A DNA stretch of 64,000 nt from Bacteroidota bacterium (GTDB lineage: Bacteria; Bacteroidota; Bacteroidia; Bacteroidales; F082). Location: NCBI GenBank assembly GCA_018816765.1, contig JAHIUX010000073.1:1-64000 (forward strand). The letters run 5' to 3'. The notes beneath the pieces were generated by a model that was not told the DNA's origin, searched no databases, and was given only the letters and a program-made list of their open reading frames with translations. Position numbers and translations under genes: made by a program. Below, one piece after another: positions 34,587 through 43,926 of this stretch; within the stretch, counting starts at the first letter, position 1, and the number at the start of each line of letters is the position of its first letter.

Positions 34587-35339
34587 TTATTCTTTGGGCG
34601 CGGTTATTTTAGCCACCAAAAACTCCCGGTTCATGCGGGCAATGTTGGCAGCTGAGATTTCCTTCGGGCACTCTGCCTCACAGGCATAGGTGTTCGTACA
34701 GTTTCCAAAACCGAGCTCATCCATCCTGGCAACCATTTTTCGCACCCGTTCATTTGCTTCGAGTTTTCCTTGTGGCAAAAGCGCAAACTGCGACACCTTT
34801 GCCGAAACAAAGAGCATGGCGCTGGCGTTTTTACAGGCAGCTACGCAGGCTCCGCAGCCAATACAGGCAGCAGCATCCATGGCAAGGTCGGCATTGCGTT
34901 TCGAAATGGGTATGGCATTGGCATCGGGCACACCTCCTGTGCGCACCGACACATAACCGCCGGCCTGCATGATTTCGTCGAAAGCAGAGCGGTCAACCAT
35001 AAGGTCTTTGATCACCGGAAAAGGTTTCGCACGCCAGGGTTCAATCACGATGGTTTCGCCGTGCTTGAAATTGCGCATATGCATCTGGCAGGTTGTTATC
35101 CCACGGTCGGGACCATGAGGCCTTCCGTTGATGTATAAGCTGCAGGCGCCACAAATGCCCTCGCGGCAATCATGGTCGAAAGCAACGGGCTCCTCCCCTT
35201 TTTGAACCAGACTTTCATTCAGCAGATCAAGCATTTCGAGAAATGAGGCTTCTGCCGAAATATCCTGAACCTTGTAGTTTACAAACTTCCCTTTGGCTGT
35301 AGCGGAGGCTTGCCTCCATATTTTTAATGTTAGATCCAT
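34587..35339 (-). CDS. sdhB: Succinate dehydrogenase/fumarate reductase Fe-S subunit
   Basis: A 250-residue iron-sulfur subunit. The [2Fe-2S] ligands lie in [17 protein letters not shown] with a further Cys in GITTCQMH. The first 4Fe-4S-type motif is [13 protein letters not shown], and the last ligands are in [18 protein letters not shown]. It passes electrons between the flavoprotein and the membrane cytochrome b. It lies 36 bp after sdhA and ends the sdhCAB unit with a strong terminator. In Bacteroidota this complex often works as fumarate reductase in anaerobic succinate and propionate formation, which agrees with the mutase genes in this window. Confidence 0.95.
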   Translation of the reverse strand: MDLTLKIWRQASATAKGKFVNYKVQDISAEASFLEMLDLLNESLVQKGEEPVAFDHDCREGICGACSLYINGRPHGPDRGITTCQMHMRNFKHGETIVIEPWRAKPFPVIKDLMVDRSAFDEIMQAGGYVSVRTGGVPDANAIPISKRNADLAMDAAACIGCGACVAACKNASAMLFVSAKVSQFALLPQGKLEANERVRKMVARMDELGFGNCTNTYACEAECPKEISAANIARMNREFLVAKITAPKE

Positions 35340-35375
35340 TGTATTCTGTTTTTATCGTGGATATTACCCCCGTGC

Positions 35376-37316
35376 TTATTTGTAGTTCCGTTGTTTTACC
35401 TCAATGTATTCGAAAACAAGCGGTTCCTTGTGCAATACCGGCTCCTTGTCGGCTCCGGTGTATTCCCAGGCAGAAACAAAATTAAAGTCCTTGTCGTTTC
35501 TGAGGGCCTCGCCATCAGGTGTCTGATGTTCTTCGCGGAAATGACCGCCACAAGATTCTTCCCTGACAAGTGCATCGCGTGCCATAAGTTCGCCCAGCTC
35601 CAGAAAATCGGCTACCCGCAGGGCTTTTTCAAGCTCCGGATTTACCTGATCGTTGGTGCCAGTGACCTTAACATTTTTCCAGAAGTCGGCCCGGAGTTCC
35701 TGTATCAGTGCGATGGCTTTTTCGAGTCCTGCCTTGTTGCGTCCCATGCCCACATTGTCCCACATGATGAGACCCAGCTTGCGGTGATAGGAATCGACGG
35801 TGTGGTTTCCATTGACCGACAACAATTTTTGTATTCTGTCGCGGGTCTCCTTTTCGGCCTGCTCAAACTCAGGTGCTTCGGTTTTAAAACGGGCAACACC
35901 AATCTGGTCAGCGAGGTAATTCTGCATGGTATAGGGCAGAACAAAGTACCCATCGGAGAGTCCCTGCATGAGCGCCGAAGCCCCCAATCTGTTGGCTCCA
36001 TGATCGGAGAAATTGGCTTCGCCGGCGGCAAAAAGTCCGGGAATGGTGGTTTGCAACTCATAATCGACCCAGATGCCTCCCATGGTATAATGCACCGCAG
36101 GATAAATCATCATCGGGGTTTCATAGGGATTTTCATCATTGATCTTTTCATACATCTGGAAGAGGTTTCCGTAGCGTGCTTCGATCACATGTTTGCCCAG
36201 GCGCTTGATGGCATCAGCAAAGTCGAGGTAAACGGCAAGGCCTGTTTTACCAACCCCGAATCCGGCATCGCAGCGTTCCTTGGCGGCACGTGAGGCCACA
36301 TCGCGAGGAACCAGGTTTCCAAAAGCCGGGTAGCGGCGTTCGAGATAGTAATCCCTGGCTTGCTCAGGCAACTGGGTAGGTTTCATTTGGCCTTTGCGGA
36401 TCTTTTCAGCATCCTCCGGTGATTTCGGCACCCAGATGCGTCCGTCGTTCCTGAGGCTTTCGCTCATCAGGGTAAGTTTCGACTGGTAATCGCCATGCAC
36501 CGGGATGCAGGTAGGGTGAATCTGTGTGAAACAGGGGTTGCCAAAGAAAGCGCCTTTGCGGAAAGCTTTCCAGATGGCACTCCCGTTGGAGGCCATGGCA
36601 TTTGTCGACAGGAAAAACACATTCCCGTAACCACCTGTAGCCAGCACAACAGCATGGGCTGCATGACGTTCGATCTTGCCGCTAATCACATCACGCATGA
36701 TCACGCCGCGTGCACGTCCGTCGATGATGACCAGATCCATCATCTCGCTGCGGGTGTAAAGCTTGACGGAGCCATTGGCAACTTCCTTGCTCAGGGCGCT
36801 GTAGGCACCAAGCAACAGCTGTTGTCCGGTTTGCCCGCGGGCGTAAAAGGTCCGTGAAACCTGCGCTCCCCCGAAAGAACGGTTATCGAGCAATCCCCCA
36901 TATTCGCGGGCAAAGGGCACTCCCTGCGCCACACATTGGTCGATGATGCTGTTACTTACTTCAGCAAGCCTGTAAACATTGGCTTCGCGGGCACGGTAGT
37001 CGCCTCCCTTAACAGTGTCGTAAAACAACCTGTAGATACTGTCACCGTCGTTCGGATAATTTTTTGCAGCATTGATTCCGCCCTGGGCAGCAATGCTGTG
37101 CGCCCTTCTGGGACTATCCTGTATACAGAATACCTTTACATTAAACCCCAGCTCACCCAGGCTGGCCGCAGCCGAAGCCCCGGCAAGTCCGGTACCGACA
37201 ACGATGATGTCGAGCTTGCGCTTGTTGGCCGGATTAACAAGATTCTGGTGTGCCTTATAATTGGTCCACTTTTCAGCGATTGGACCATGGGGTATTTTTG
37301 CGTCTAACTTAACCAT
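35376..37316 (-). CDS. sdhA: Succinate dehydrogenase/fumarate reductase flavoprotein
   Basis: The 646-residue flavoprotein has the FAD-binding [21 protein letters not shown] motif near residue 42 and the covalent-FAD region with [18 protein letters not shown]. The substrate-site segments are [24 protein letters not shown] and [19 protein letters not shown]. It oxidises succinate or reduces fumarate as the large subunit of the complex. The length matches the Bacteroidota/Wolinella-type enzymes. It is 12 bp from sdhC and 36 bp from sdhB, so the genes form one operon. Direction of catalysis in the cell cannot be decided from sequence. Confidence 0.96.
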   Translation of the reverse strand: MVKLDAKIPHGPIAEKWTNYKAHQNLVNPANKRKLDIIVVGTGLAGASAAASLGELGFNVKVFCIQDSPRRAHSIAAQGGINAAKNYPNDGDSIYRLFYDTVKGGDYRAREANVYRLAEVSNSIIDQCVAQGVPFAREYGGLLDNRSFGGAQVSRTFYARGQTGQQLLLGAYSALSKEVANGSVKLYTRSEMMDLVIIDGRARGVIMRDVISGKIERHAAHAVVLATGGYGNVFFLSTNAMASNGSAIWKAFRKGAFFGNPCFTQIHPTCIPVHGDYQSKLTLMSESLRNDGRIWVPKSPEDAEKIRKGQMKPTQLPEQARDYYLERRYPAFGNLVPRDVASRAAKERCDAGFGVGKTGLAVYLDFADAIKRLGKHVIEARYGNLFQMYEKINDENPYETPMMIYPAVHYTMGGIWVDYELQTTIPGLFAAGEANFSDHGANRLGASALMQGLSDGYFVLPYTMQNYLADQIGVARFKTEAPEFEQAEKETRDRIQKLLSVNGNHTVDSYHRKLGLIMWDNVGMGRNKAGLEKAIALIQELRADFWKNVKVTGTNDQVNPELEKALRVADFLELGELMARDALVREESCGGHFREEHQTPDGEALRNDKDFNFVSAWEYTGADKEPVLHKEPLVFEYIEVKQRNYK

Positions 37317-37328
37317 AACTGTTTGAGA

Positions 37329-37997
37329 TTACGAGAAATAAATAACCAGTGGAATTGCAACAAACCCGAGGGTGATCAAAACTGAAAACAAGGTTCCGAT
37401 GAGCTTGATGAAGGGCGTGTAGCGGCTGTGGTTCAATCCAAGCGACTGAAATGCCGACTGAAACCCATGATCGAGGTGGAAGCCAAGCAAAAGGATGGCC
37501 ACGACATAAAAGGCCACATAGGCTCCATCCTTGAACAGGAGTATGATCAGGTTTCCGAGGTCTTCATAGGTTCCTGAAGCATAAGTGATTGATTCAACCT
37601 CACCTAATTTGGCCTTTACAAAGAAATTGGCAAAATGGATGATCAGGAAAATGAACACCACGACACCGGTGTGAATCATGAACTTCGAAAAATAAGACAA
37701 CTCAGAAGAGCCTTTCTTTTCGTACCGTACTGGCCTGGCCATCCAGTTTTGTATCTGAAGCACCACCCCGAAAATCATGTGTAGGATAAAGCCAATAAAC
37801 AGCACCCATTGAAAGGTTTGTATGAAGGGATTGGTTGCCATAAAGTGTGCCGCCTGGTTGAACATTTCCCTCGACGGGTCGAATAAAACGAATAAATTAA
37901 TTGTCAGGTGCACCACCAGAAAACTGGTCAGAAATAAACCAGCCAGTGACATGACGATTTTCTTCGTAATTGAAGCGTAATGAATTGTTTTGCCCAT
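37329..37997 (-). CDS. sdhC: Succinate dehydrogenase cytochrome b subunit
   Basis: The 222-residue membrane protein has five hydrophobic helices and several membrane-embedded histidines (for example in VVHLTINLF, GFILHMIFGV, FLIIHFANFF and FHLDHGFQSAF) that can hold two haems. It is the one-polypeptide anchor type found with Wolinella/Bacteroides fumarate reductases, which explains the absence of sdhD. It is the first gene of sdhCAB. The upstream 165 bp are shared with the divergent M24 peptidase gene. Confidence 0.92.
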   Translation of the reverse strand: MGKTIHYASITKKIVMSLAGLFLTSFLVVHLTINLFVLFDPSREMFNQAAHFMATNPFIQTFQWVLFIGFILHMIFGVVLQIQNWMARPVRYEKKGSSELSYFSKFMIHTGVVVFIFLIIHFANFFVKAKLGEVESITYASGTYEDLGNLIILLFKDGAYVAFYVVAILLLGFHLDHGFQSAFQSLGLNHSRYTPFIKLIGTLFSVLITLGFVAIPLVIYFS

Positions 37998-38060
37998 AAC
38001 AGTAAATTTGCGATAAGAACGATTGAACCAATAATTTTATAAAAACACAGTTTTATACTA

Positions 38061-38068
38061 TACCTTTG
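38061..38068 (+). promoter_or_regulatory. Bacteroidota -7 box before M24 peptidase gene
   Basis: TACCTTTG fits TAnnTTTG in the divergent spacer, 94 bp upstream of the ATG at 38163. The 5' leader implied is fairly long and AT-rich. Confidence 0.45.
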
Positions 38069-38162
38069 CAAGGATGAGCTAACAAATGTATGGATTTATT
38101 TTTGTTAATATGTCCAAGACTTTTAGCAATTTTTTAACACTTTTACGTTTTTAAACGGATTT

Positions 38163-39470
38163 ATGCGGTATTCTCCTCTGAACAACAGCCTGTTTTCTGA
38201 CAACAGGAAAAGGTTCGTCGGCCTGATTCCAGGACAAGCGATGGCTGTGTTTCTTTCGGCCGAAAATATGCCACGCAATGGCGATCAGTGCTTTCCTTTC
38301 AGGCAACAGTCTGATTTTTTCTACCTTACCGGAATAGAACAGGAAAACACAGCCCTGATTTTGTTTCCCGATTGTCCCAACCCATCTTGGCGCGAAGTGC
38401 TTTTCATCAGCGCTTTCGATGCACACAAGGCTACCTGGGAAGGACACAAGCTGAGTCCTGACGAAGCACAACAGCTTTCAGGCATCAGCCAGGTGACCAC
38501 AATAGATCAGTTTAATGCCGTGTTGCAGGAAGTCATGAATTACGCCACACAGGTTTTCCTGAACAATACCGAATACATCAAATACAGTGCTGATATTGAG
38601 CACAAAAACCTGCGATTTGCCCGACAGCTGAAAGAAAAATACCCGCTGCACCAGTTTCAGCGTGCCGCTCCCCTGCTCGAAAAATTGCGGGTGGTGAAAT
38701 CTGCTGCCGAGATCGAACTGCTGAAAACAGCATCAGATATTACCGGCAAGGCTTTCGGCCGTTTGCTACGTTCAAGCCTGATCGGCAAATTTGAGTTTGA
38801 AGTACAGGCCGATATCGAGCATGAGTTTACCATCAACAGGGCAAACGGAAATGGGTATTATCCCATCATCGCCGGTGGTGGCAACGCCTGTGTGCTGCAC
38901 TACAACGACAACGACAAGCAACTCCATGCCGGCGACCTGCTGCTGCTCGATTTCGGTGCTGAGTATGCCAACTATTCTGCCGACCTGAGCCGGACCATCC
39001 CAGTAAACGGCAGGTTTACCGATCGCCAGAAACAATGCTATGAAGCTGTTTTGAAGGTATTTAAAGCGGCTATTCAACTGTATGTGCCGGGAAACACCAT
39101 CGAACAAATCAACAACGAGGTTTGGAAAATGATGGAGACCGAGATGATCAGCCTGGGCCTGTTTACACGGGAAGAAGTGCGTGACCAGAACCCAGAATCA
39201 CCACTGTACAAGCGATACCTGATGCATGGCGTTGCCCATCACATTGGCCTCGACGTGCACGATGTAGGATCGAAATACGAACCGCTTGCCGCCGGCATGG
39301 TGCTGACCTGTGAGCCGGGTCTCTATATCCGTGAGGAAAATATCGGCATCCGCATCGAAAACGACATCCTGGTCACCGACCATGGCCCTGTGGACCTGAT
39401 GGCCGAAATACCGGTTGAAGTGTCTGATATTGAATCAATCATGAGTAGAAATTTATCCAACATTCATTAA
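38163..39470 (+). CDS. Aminopeptidase P-type M24B peptidase (1)
   Basis: The 435-residue protein has an AMP_N domain (about 1-130) and a pita-bread M24 domain (about 165-425). The five metal ligands are visible: two Asp in LLDFGAEYANYSADLSRT, His in HGVAHHIGLDVHD, Glu in LTCEPGLY and Glu in IRIENDILVT. Such enzymes remove the first residue from Xaa-Pro peptides using two metal ions. No signal peptide is seen, so it is cytoplasmic. It lies 11 bp before a second member of the same family, which suggests a joint transcript. Sequence identity between them is low outside the active site. Confidence 0.92.
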   Translation: MRYSPLNNSLFSDNRKRFVGLIPGQAMAVFLSAENMPRNGDQCFPFRQQSDFFYLTGIEQENTALILFPDCPNPSWREVLFISAFDAHKATWEGHKLSPDEAQQLSGISQVTTIDQFNAVLQEVMNYATQVFLNNTEYIKYSADIEHKNLRFARQLKEKYPLHQFQRAAPLLEKLRVVKSAAEIELLKTASDITGKAFGRLLRSSLIGKFEFEVQADIEHEFTINRANGNGYYPIIAGGGNACVLHYNDNDKQLHAGDLLLLDFGAEYANYSADLSRTIPVNGRFTDRQKQCYEAVLKVFKAAIQLYVPGNTIEQINNEVWKMMETEMISLGLFTREEVRDQNPESPLYKRYLMHGVAHHIGLDVHDVGSKYEPLAAGMVLTCEPGLYIREENIGIRIENDILVTDHGPVDLMAEIPVEVSDIESIMSRNLSNIH

Positions 39471-39481
39471 TATTTTCCGTT

Positions 39482-40903
39482 ATGTTTGCAAAAGAAGTAT
39501 ACTCCGAAAGAAGAAATCGCCTGAAAAAAGAAATGCACTCAGGCATCGGTCTTTTTCCGGCCAATCAGGAAGCCGCATTTAATTATCCCGCCAATACATA
39601 CAGCTACCGGCAGGACAGCCATTTCTCCTATTTCTTCGGCATCAACCATCCCGGCTTTTTCGGGCTGATCGACTTCGAATCAGGTGAAGAGTTTTTGTTT
39701 GGCAACGATTTTGAGTTAGACGACATTATCTGGATGGGTCCCCAGCCATCGGTTGTCGACCAGGCTGCGAGGGTTGGCATCGATAAAACGCGCCCCTATG
39801 CCGACATCGCAAGCCACGTCACTGCTGCCCTGCAAAAGGGCCGCATGGTGCATTACCTGCCTCCTTACCGAGGCGAAACCGCCATTGAGCTGGCCAAGTT
39901 GCTGGGCGAGCCGGTGAATGAAATCAGGGCCGACGCCAGCATCGATCTGATCAAGGCTGTTGTGAAACTCAAAGAAATCAAAGACGCGCTCGAAGTTGCA
40001 GAGATTGAAAAAGCCGTCGACATTGCCTGGCTCATGCACACTACGGCCATGAAGATGGCCAAACCCGGCATGATTGAGCAGGAAATTGCCGGAACCATCG
40101 AAGGCATTGCCCTGTCACATGGCGGGCCTGTTTCTTTTCCGGTGATCCTGAGCGTCGACGGACAAACCTTACACAACCACAACCATGGCAATGTGCTCAA
40201 GACCGGCCGTATGCTTGTTGTCGATGGTGGTACCGAGACATCCACGCTCTATGCCAGCGACATCACCCGCACGGTGCCCGTGGGCGGAAAGTTCAACCAG
40301 CGTCAGAAAGAAATTTATGAGATTGTACTGAAAGCCAACACCGAAACCATCAAGGCAACCAAGCCAGGCATCGAATACCGGGAGATGCATATGCTGGCAG
40401 CGCGCACCATCGCCGAGGGACTTAAAGGCCTTGGCCTGATGAAAGGCAATGTGGACGATGCCGTTGCTGCAGGCGCCCACACCTTGTTTTTCCCTCATGG
40501 GCTGGGCCATATGATGGGTATGGATGTGCATGACCTCGAAGGCGTTGGCGAAAACCATGTTGGCTACGATGAGCACACCAAACGGGCTACACAGTTCGGC
40601 ACCGCATACCTGCGGCTTGGCAAGAAACTCAAACCCGGATTTGTGCTGACAAACGAGCCTGGCATCTATTTCATTCCCGCCCTCATCGACAAGTTCCGCA
40701 GCGAAGGCCAGTTCAAGGATTTCGTAAATTATGACAAGGTGGAAACATACAAGGATTTTGGCGGCATCCGCATCGAGGACGATGTGCTGGTGACCGACAA
40801 GGGCCATCGTGTTTTGGGAAAACCAATCCCCAAAACTGTTGCCGAAGTTGAAGAGACGGCCGCCCAGAGCCGGGAATGGCTGAAGTTTCCGGGCGTGTTT
40901 TAA
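39482..40903 (+). CDS. Aminopeptidase P-type M24B peptidase (2)
   Basis: A 473-residue relative of the preceding product with an N-terminal AMP_N part and a complete M24 site: Asp pair in LVVDGGTETSTLYASDITRT, His in PHGLGHMMGMDVHD, Glu in LTNEPGIYF and Glu in GIRIEDDVLVT. It has an inserted segment of about 40 residues around 365-405 (DEHTKRATQFGTAYLRLGKK to FKDFVNYDKVETY), as in Bacteroidota prolidase-like proteins. This suggests a different peptide length preference. An intrinsic terminator follows, ending the two-gene unit. Confidence 0.92.
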   Translation: MFAKEVYSERRNRLKKEMHSGIGLFPANQEAAFNYPANTYSYRQDSHFSYFFGINHPGFFGLIDFESGEEFLFGNDFELDDIIWMGPQPSVVDQAARVGIDKTRPYADIASHVTAALQKGRMVHYLPPYRGETAIELAKLLGEPVNEIRADASIDLIKAVVKLKEIKDALEVAEIEKAVDIAWLMHTTAMKMAKPGMIEQEIAGTIEGIALSHGGPVSFPVILSVDGQTLHNHNHGNVLKTGRMLVVDGGTETSTLYASDITRTVPVGGKFNQRQKEIYEIVLKANTETIKATKPGIEYREMHMLAARTIAEGLKGLGLMKGNVDDAVAAGAHTLFFPHGLGHMMGMDVHDLEGVGENHVGYDEHTKRATQFGTAYLRLGKKLKPGFVLTNEPGIYFIPALIDKFRSEGQFKDFVNYDKVETYKDFGGIRIEDDVLVTDKGHRVLGKPIPKTVAEVEETAAQSREWLKFPGVF

Positions 40904-40924
40904 TTGCTAAAAAGCTTAGATCAG

Positions 40925-40955
40925 GAACCCCGATGCCCGGCTTCGGGGTTCTTTT
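40925..40955 (+). terminator. Intrinsic terminator after M24 peptidase pair
   Basis: GAACCCCGA (40925-40933) and TCGGGGTTC (40943-40951) form a perfect 9-bp stem followed by four T. Confidence 0.85.
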
Positions 40956-40969
40956 GTTGTGGTCAGCGA

Positions 40970-40977
40970 TATCTTTG
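40970..40977 (+). promoter_or_regulatory. Bacteroidota -7 box before alpha/beta hydrolase
   Basis: TATCTTTG lies 27 bp before the ATG at 41005 and just after the preceding terminator, so transcription restarts here. Confidence 0.55.
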
Positions 40978-41004
40978 TAATTTTGGCCGGCTAAAGTGAA
41001 TGCG

Positions 41005-41814
41005 ATGAAAAAAGCCCTGCTCGATAATAAGGAAATTGCCTATCAGGCCGAAGGCCAGGGTGATTGCCTTATGCTGGTGCATGGTTTCCCCGAGGATCAC
41101 CGCATCTGGGAAGATTTCAGCCGGACACTATCTACTTTTTTCAGGGTCATCAGCATCGACCTGCCTGGTTTCGGTGAGTCGGCTAGTTTTGGTGAGGTTC
41201 ATTCCATGTCGCTGATGGCCAGTGCCATAAAAGCCGTAGTGGATGAGGAGAACATCAGCCGCTTTGTGCTGGCCGGTCATTCCATGGGTGGCTATGCTGC
41301 CCTCGCCTTTGCCGATGCGTATCAGGAAATGCTTGCCGGTCTCGTGCTGTTTCACTCGCAGGCTACCGCCGATGACGAAACGGCTGTCGCAAACAGAAAC
41401 AAGGCCATTATTCAGGTCATCAGCGATAAGGAAGGCTTTCTGCTTCCATTCTCGAGCAGCCTCTATGATGCCTCCTTCCTGCGCAGCAAGCCAGCAGTTG
41501 TGGAACAAATCAGGCAAATCGCTCTGTCGCAAAGCGACAAAGGCATCTCAGCTGCCCTTGCAGGCATGCGCGACCGGAGTAACTACGTTGGCTTATTGAC
41601 ACAAATGAACTGCCCGGTGTTGTTTATCCTTGGCAAAAGCGATTCAAGGATGCCAGCAGTAAAGATACTTTCGCAGGTGGGCCTGCCGAGGCATGCCGAA
41701 CTGCTGCTGCTCGATAAGGTTGGCCATATGGGCTTTGTGGAAGCACCGGCAACTACCCGCTTGACCCTGCAAAAATTTACTGAAAAATGTTTTTCGATCA
41801 ACCAAACGTCTTGA
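41005..41814 (+). CDS. Alpha/beta-hydrolase
   Basis: A 269-residue alpha/beta-hydrolase. The oxyanion-hole region is LMLVHGFPEDHRIW, and the nucleophile elbow is G-H-S-M-G-G (LAGHSMGGYAALAF). The acid is probably Asp in LFILGKSDSRMP, and the final catalytic His is in KVGHMGFVEAP. A cap segment spans about 130-200. The ATG at 41005 is favoured over the GTG at 40996 because it gives the start MKKALLDNKEIAYQ, usual for the family. Substrate is unknown. It is followed at 18 bp by the TMTC-like gene and may be co-transcribed with it. Confidence 0.88.
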   Translation: MKKALLDNKEIAYQAEGQGDCLMLVHGFPEDHRIWEDFSRTLSTFFRVISIDLPGFGESASFGEVHSMSLMASAIKAVVDEENISRFVLAGHSMGGYAALAFADAYQEMLAGLVLFHSQATADDETAVANRNKAIIQVISDKEGFLLPFSSSLYDASFLRSKPAVVEQIRQIALSQSDKGISAALAGMRDRSNYVGLLTQMNCPVLFILGKSDSRMPAVKILSQVGLPRHAELLLLDKVGHMGFVEAPATTRLTLQKFTEKCFSINQTS

Positions 41815-41832
41815 TCTCATTACTGATATACC

Positions 41833-43923
41833 ATGAGCAAAAAAAAGCAAAAAGCGAAGAACAGCAAAGGCCCGATGGCAACAGCGATTAGCAATATGAG
41901 CCGCGACACCTGGTTTGCCATTATTGTCGGGCTGCTTTCGGTGCTGTTTTACGCCAACACCCTGCGCAACCATTATGCACTCGACGATTACCTCGTTGTC
42001 GAAAACAACAAAACAATCGCTCAGGGGATTAAAGCCATTCCCGAAATCCTGACCAGCCTCTACACCACCGAAAGAAGCAATTCCTTTGGGTACAGGCCCA
42101 TGGCACAGATTTCCTTCGCCATCGAACAGCAATTTACGGCCGGATCATCGCTGAGCCCCAACATCAGCCATTTGTTTAATGTGGTCTTTTACCTCATTGC
42201 TGTGCTGCTGCTGTTTCATGTGCTCAGGCGGCTGCTTAAAAATTATCATCCATACCTGCCCTTTTTTATTACGGTATTCTTTCTGGCTCATCCGCTGCAT
42301 ACCGAGGTGGTCGCCAGCCTGAAAAACAGGGAGGTGCTGCTCGAGTTCGTTTTCTCTCTGCTGGCCATCAACAGCCTGATCAACTGGGTCGAAACGAATA
42401 AAACCAAGGGCTTGTTGCTTGGACTGCTTTACTATGTATTTGCCCTGCTTTCGAAAGAAACCGCCATTGCCCAGCTTGCCGTGTTTCCGCTGGTGTTGTA
42501 TTTCTTCACCGATGCCCGCCCAAAACAGCTGCGTCTGGTGGCGATTTTCGGATTGGCCGTGCTTGCGATAGCAGTGATAGGTCCCAGGGCATTTCTCCCC
42601 GACTTCAACCGCAACTTCCGCTTCATCGAAAATCCCCTTGTTGCCGAAAGCAATTTCTTTGTCAGGCTCTCCACAGCTATGTATATCCTTGGTTATTACC
42701 TGAAGCTCCTGCTGGTTCCGTATCCGATGCGCTATTATTATGGTTACAATATGATCCCCGTCACCAACTGGGCTGATCCGCTGGTGTGGCTGTCGCTATT
42801 CATCTATGCAGGCCTGCTTTTTGTTGCCATAAAGGGATTTAAACGCAAAAGCCTGTACGCGTTTTTTATTCTTTATTTCATGGTGAATATGTCGATGTAT
42901 GCCAACATCGTCTTTCCTGTTCCGGGCATCGTGGCCGAACGTTTTCTGTTTTTTGCCTCACTGAGTTTTGCTGCCTTGCTTGCGTTCGGATTAATGAAAA
43001 TCCTTCGCTGGCCAATTGACTCAACTGAGGTCACCAGCCCGAAAATACTGCTTGGAGCCATCATTGTGCTTGCTGTTTTGTTGCCTTACGGCTACCTTAC
43101 CGTGAAACGCAATGCCCAATGGCGCACACAGTTCACACTCACCCAGACCGACATCAGGGTGCTATCGAAATCGGTGAAAGCGAATGATTTATATGCCACT
43201 GAGCTGATGAATCAGGTGAACAACGAATTGGCGAAACCTGTTAATCCCTACAAATTCATCCTTCCGCTGATCGACAAGGCTACCAACTACTACAAGCAGG
43301 TCCTCATCATCGACTCGACCCACTGGTCTTCGTGGAACAATTTGGGCAACATCAAATCGAAGATTCATGCCTCCCAATGCATGCTGCGCTACCGCAGTTT
43401 GCTCAACAAAGGCGATACTGTGAAAGCTAAAACCGAATATGAACAGGGCATTAAAACCTTCAATGAGGCCATTGCCCTATTTAAAAAGGCCCTTGCGTTC
43501 AAACCCGATTACGATGTGGCCCTGTTCAATATCGGCTATGCCTTCGATCAGCTCAACCTGCCCGATTCATCCATTGTGTATTACCGCAGGTCGCTCGAAA
43601 TCAGCCCCGAAGTGGTGAACTGCCGCTCGCGTCTGGCCAATGCCCTGTATAAAACCGGGCAAATGAGCGAAGCTGTACGCGAGAATATGGCCATCACAGA
43701 AATCGATCCAACATCGGAAATCCCTTACATCAACCTTGGCAACTACTACTATATGCAGGGTAATATGAATGAAGCTGTGCGCTTTTACACATCTGCCTTC
43801 GAGAAATCACCGGTGCCTGATGTGGCTGCACTGCTGATCGATTATTATAAAAGCACCGGTGACAAGCAGAAAGTGGCCTATTATGAGGCTGCCATGGCCA
43901 AACAACAGCAAAGCAAAAAATAA
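41833..43923 (+). CDS. TMTC-like GT-C membrane protein with TPR domain
   Basis: The 696-residue protein has about eleven membrane helices (to about residue 425) and a C-terminal TPR array (about 480-690, with repeats such as ALFNIGYAFDQLNLPDSSIVYYRRSL and PYINLGNYYYMQGNMNEAVRF). The first loop has the acidic pair in HYALDDYLVV, then GYRPMAQISFAIE and FLAHPLHTEVVASLKNREVL. These are hallmarks of TMTC/DUF1736-type proteins, which in animals add O-mannose to proteins. A protein or glycan O-glycosyltransferase in the inner membrane with TPRs in the periplasm is the best guess. It lies 3 bp before the KAS III gene. Confidence 0.78.
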   Translation: MSKKKQKAKNSKGPMATAISNMSRDTWFAIIVGLLSVLFYANTLRNHYALDDYLVVENNKTIAQGIKAIPEILTSLYTTERSNSFGYRPMAQISFAIEQQFTAGSSLSPNISHLFNVVFYLIAVLLLFHVLRRLLKNYHPYLPFFITVFFLAHPLHTEVVASLKNREVLLEFVFSLLAINSLINWVETNKTKGLLLGLLYYVFALLSKETAIAQLAVFPLVLYFFTDARPKQLRLVAIFGLAVLAIAVIGPRAFLPDFNRNFRFIENPLVAESNFFVRLSTAMYILGYYLKLLLVPYPMRYYYGYNMIPVTNWADPLVWLSLFIYAGLLFVAIKGFKRKSLYAFFILYFMVNMSMYANIVFPVPGIVAERFLFFASLSFAALLAFGLMKILRWPIDSTEVTSPKILLGAIIVLAVLLPYGYLTVKRNAQWRTQFTLTQTDIRVLSKSVKANDLYATELMNQVNNELAKPVNPYKFILPLIDKATNYYKQVLIIDSTHWSSWNNLGNIKSKIHASQCMLRYRSLLNKGDTVKAKTEYEQGIKTFNEAIALFKKALAFKPDYDVALFNIGYAFDQLNLPDSSIVYYRRSLEISPEVVNCRSRLANALYKTGQMSEAVRENMAITEIDPTSEIPYINLGNYYYMQGNMNEAVRFYTSAFEKSPVPDVAALLIDYYKSTGDKQKVAYYEAAMAKQQQSKK

Positions 43924-43926
43924 CCC

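Noticed and set aside
29294-37997. Core genes PBP1A, gldH, ricT, holB and sdhCAB as a special island
   Set aside because: Gene order and motifs are ordinary for Bacteroidota; nothing unusual was seen.
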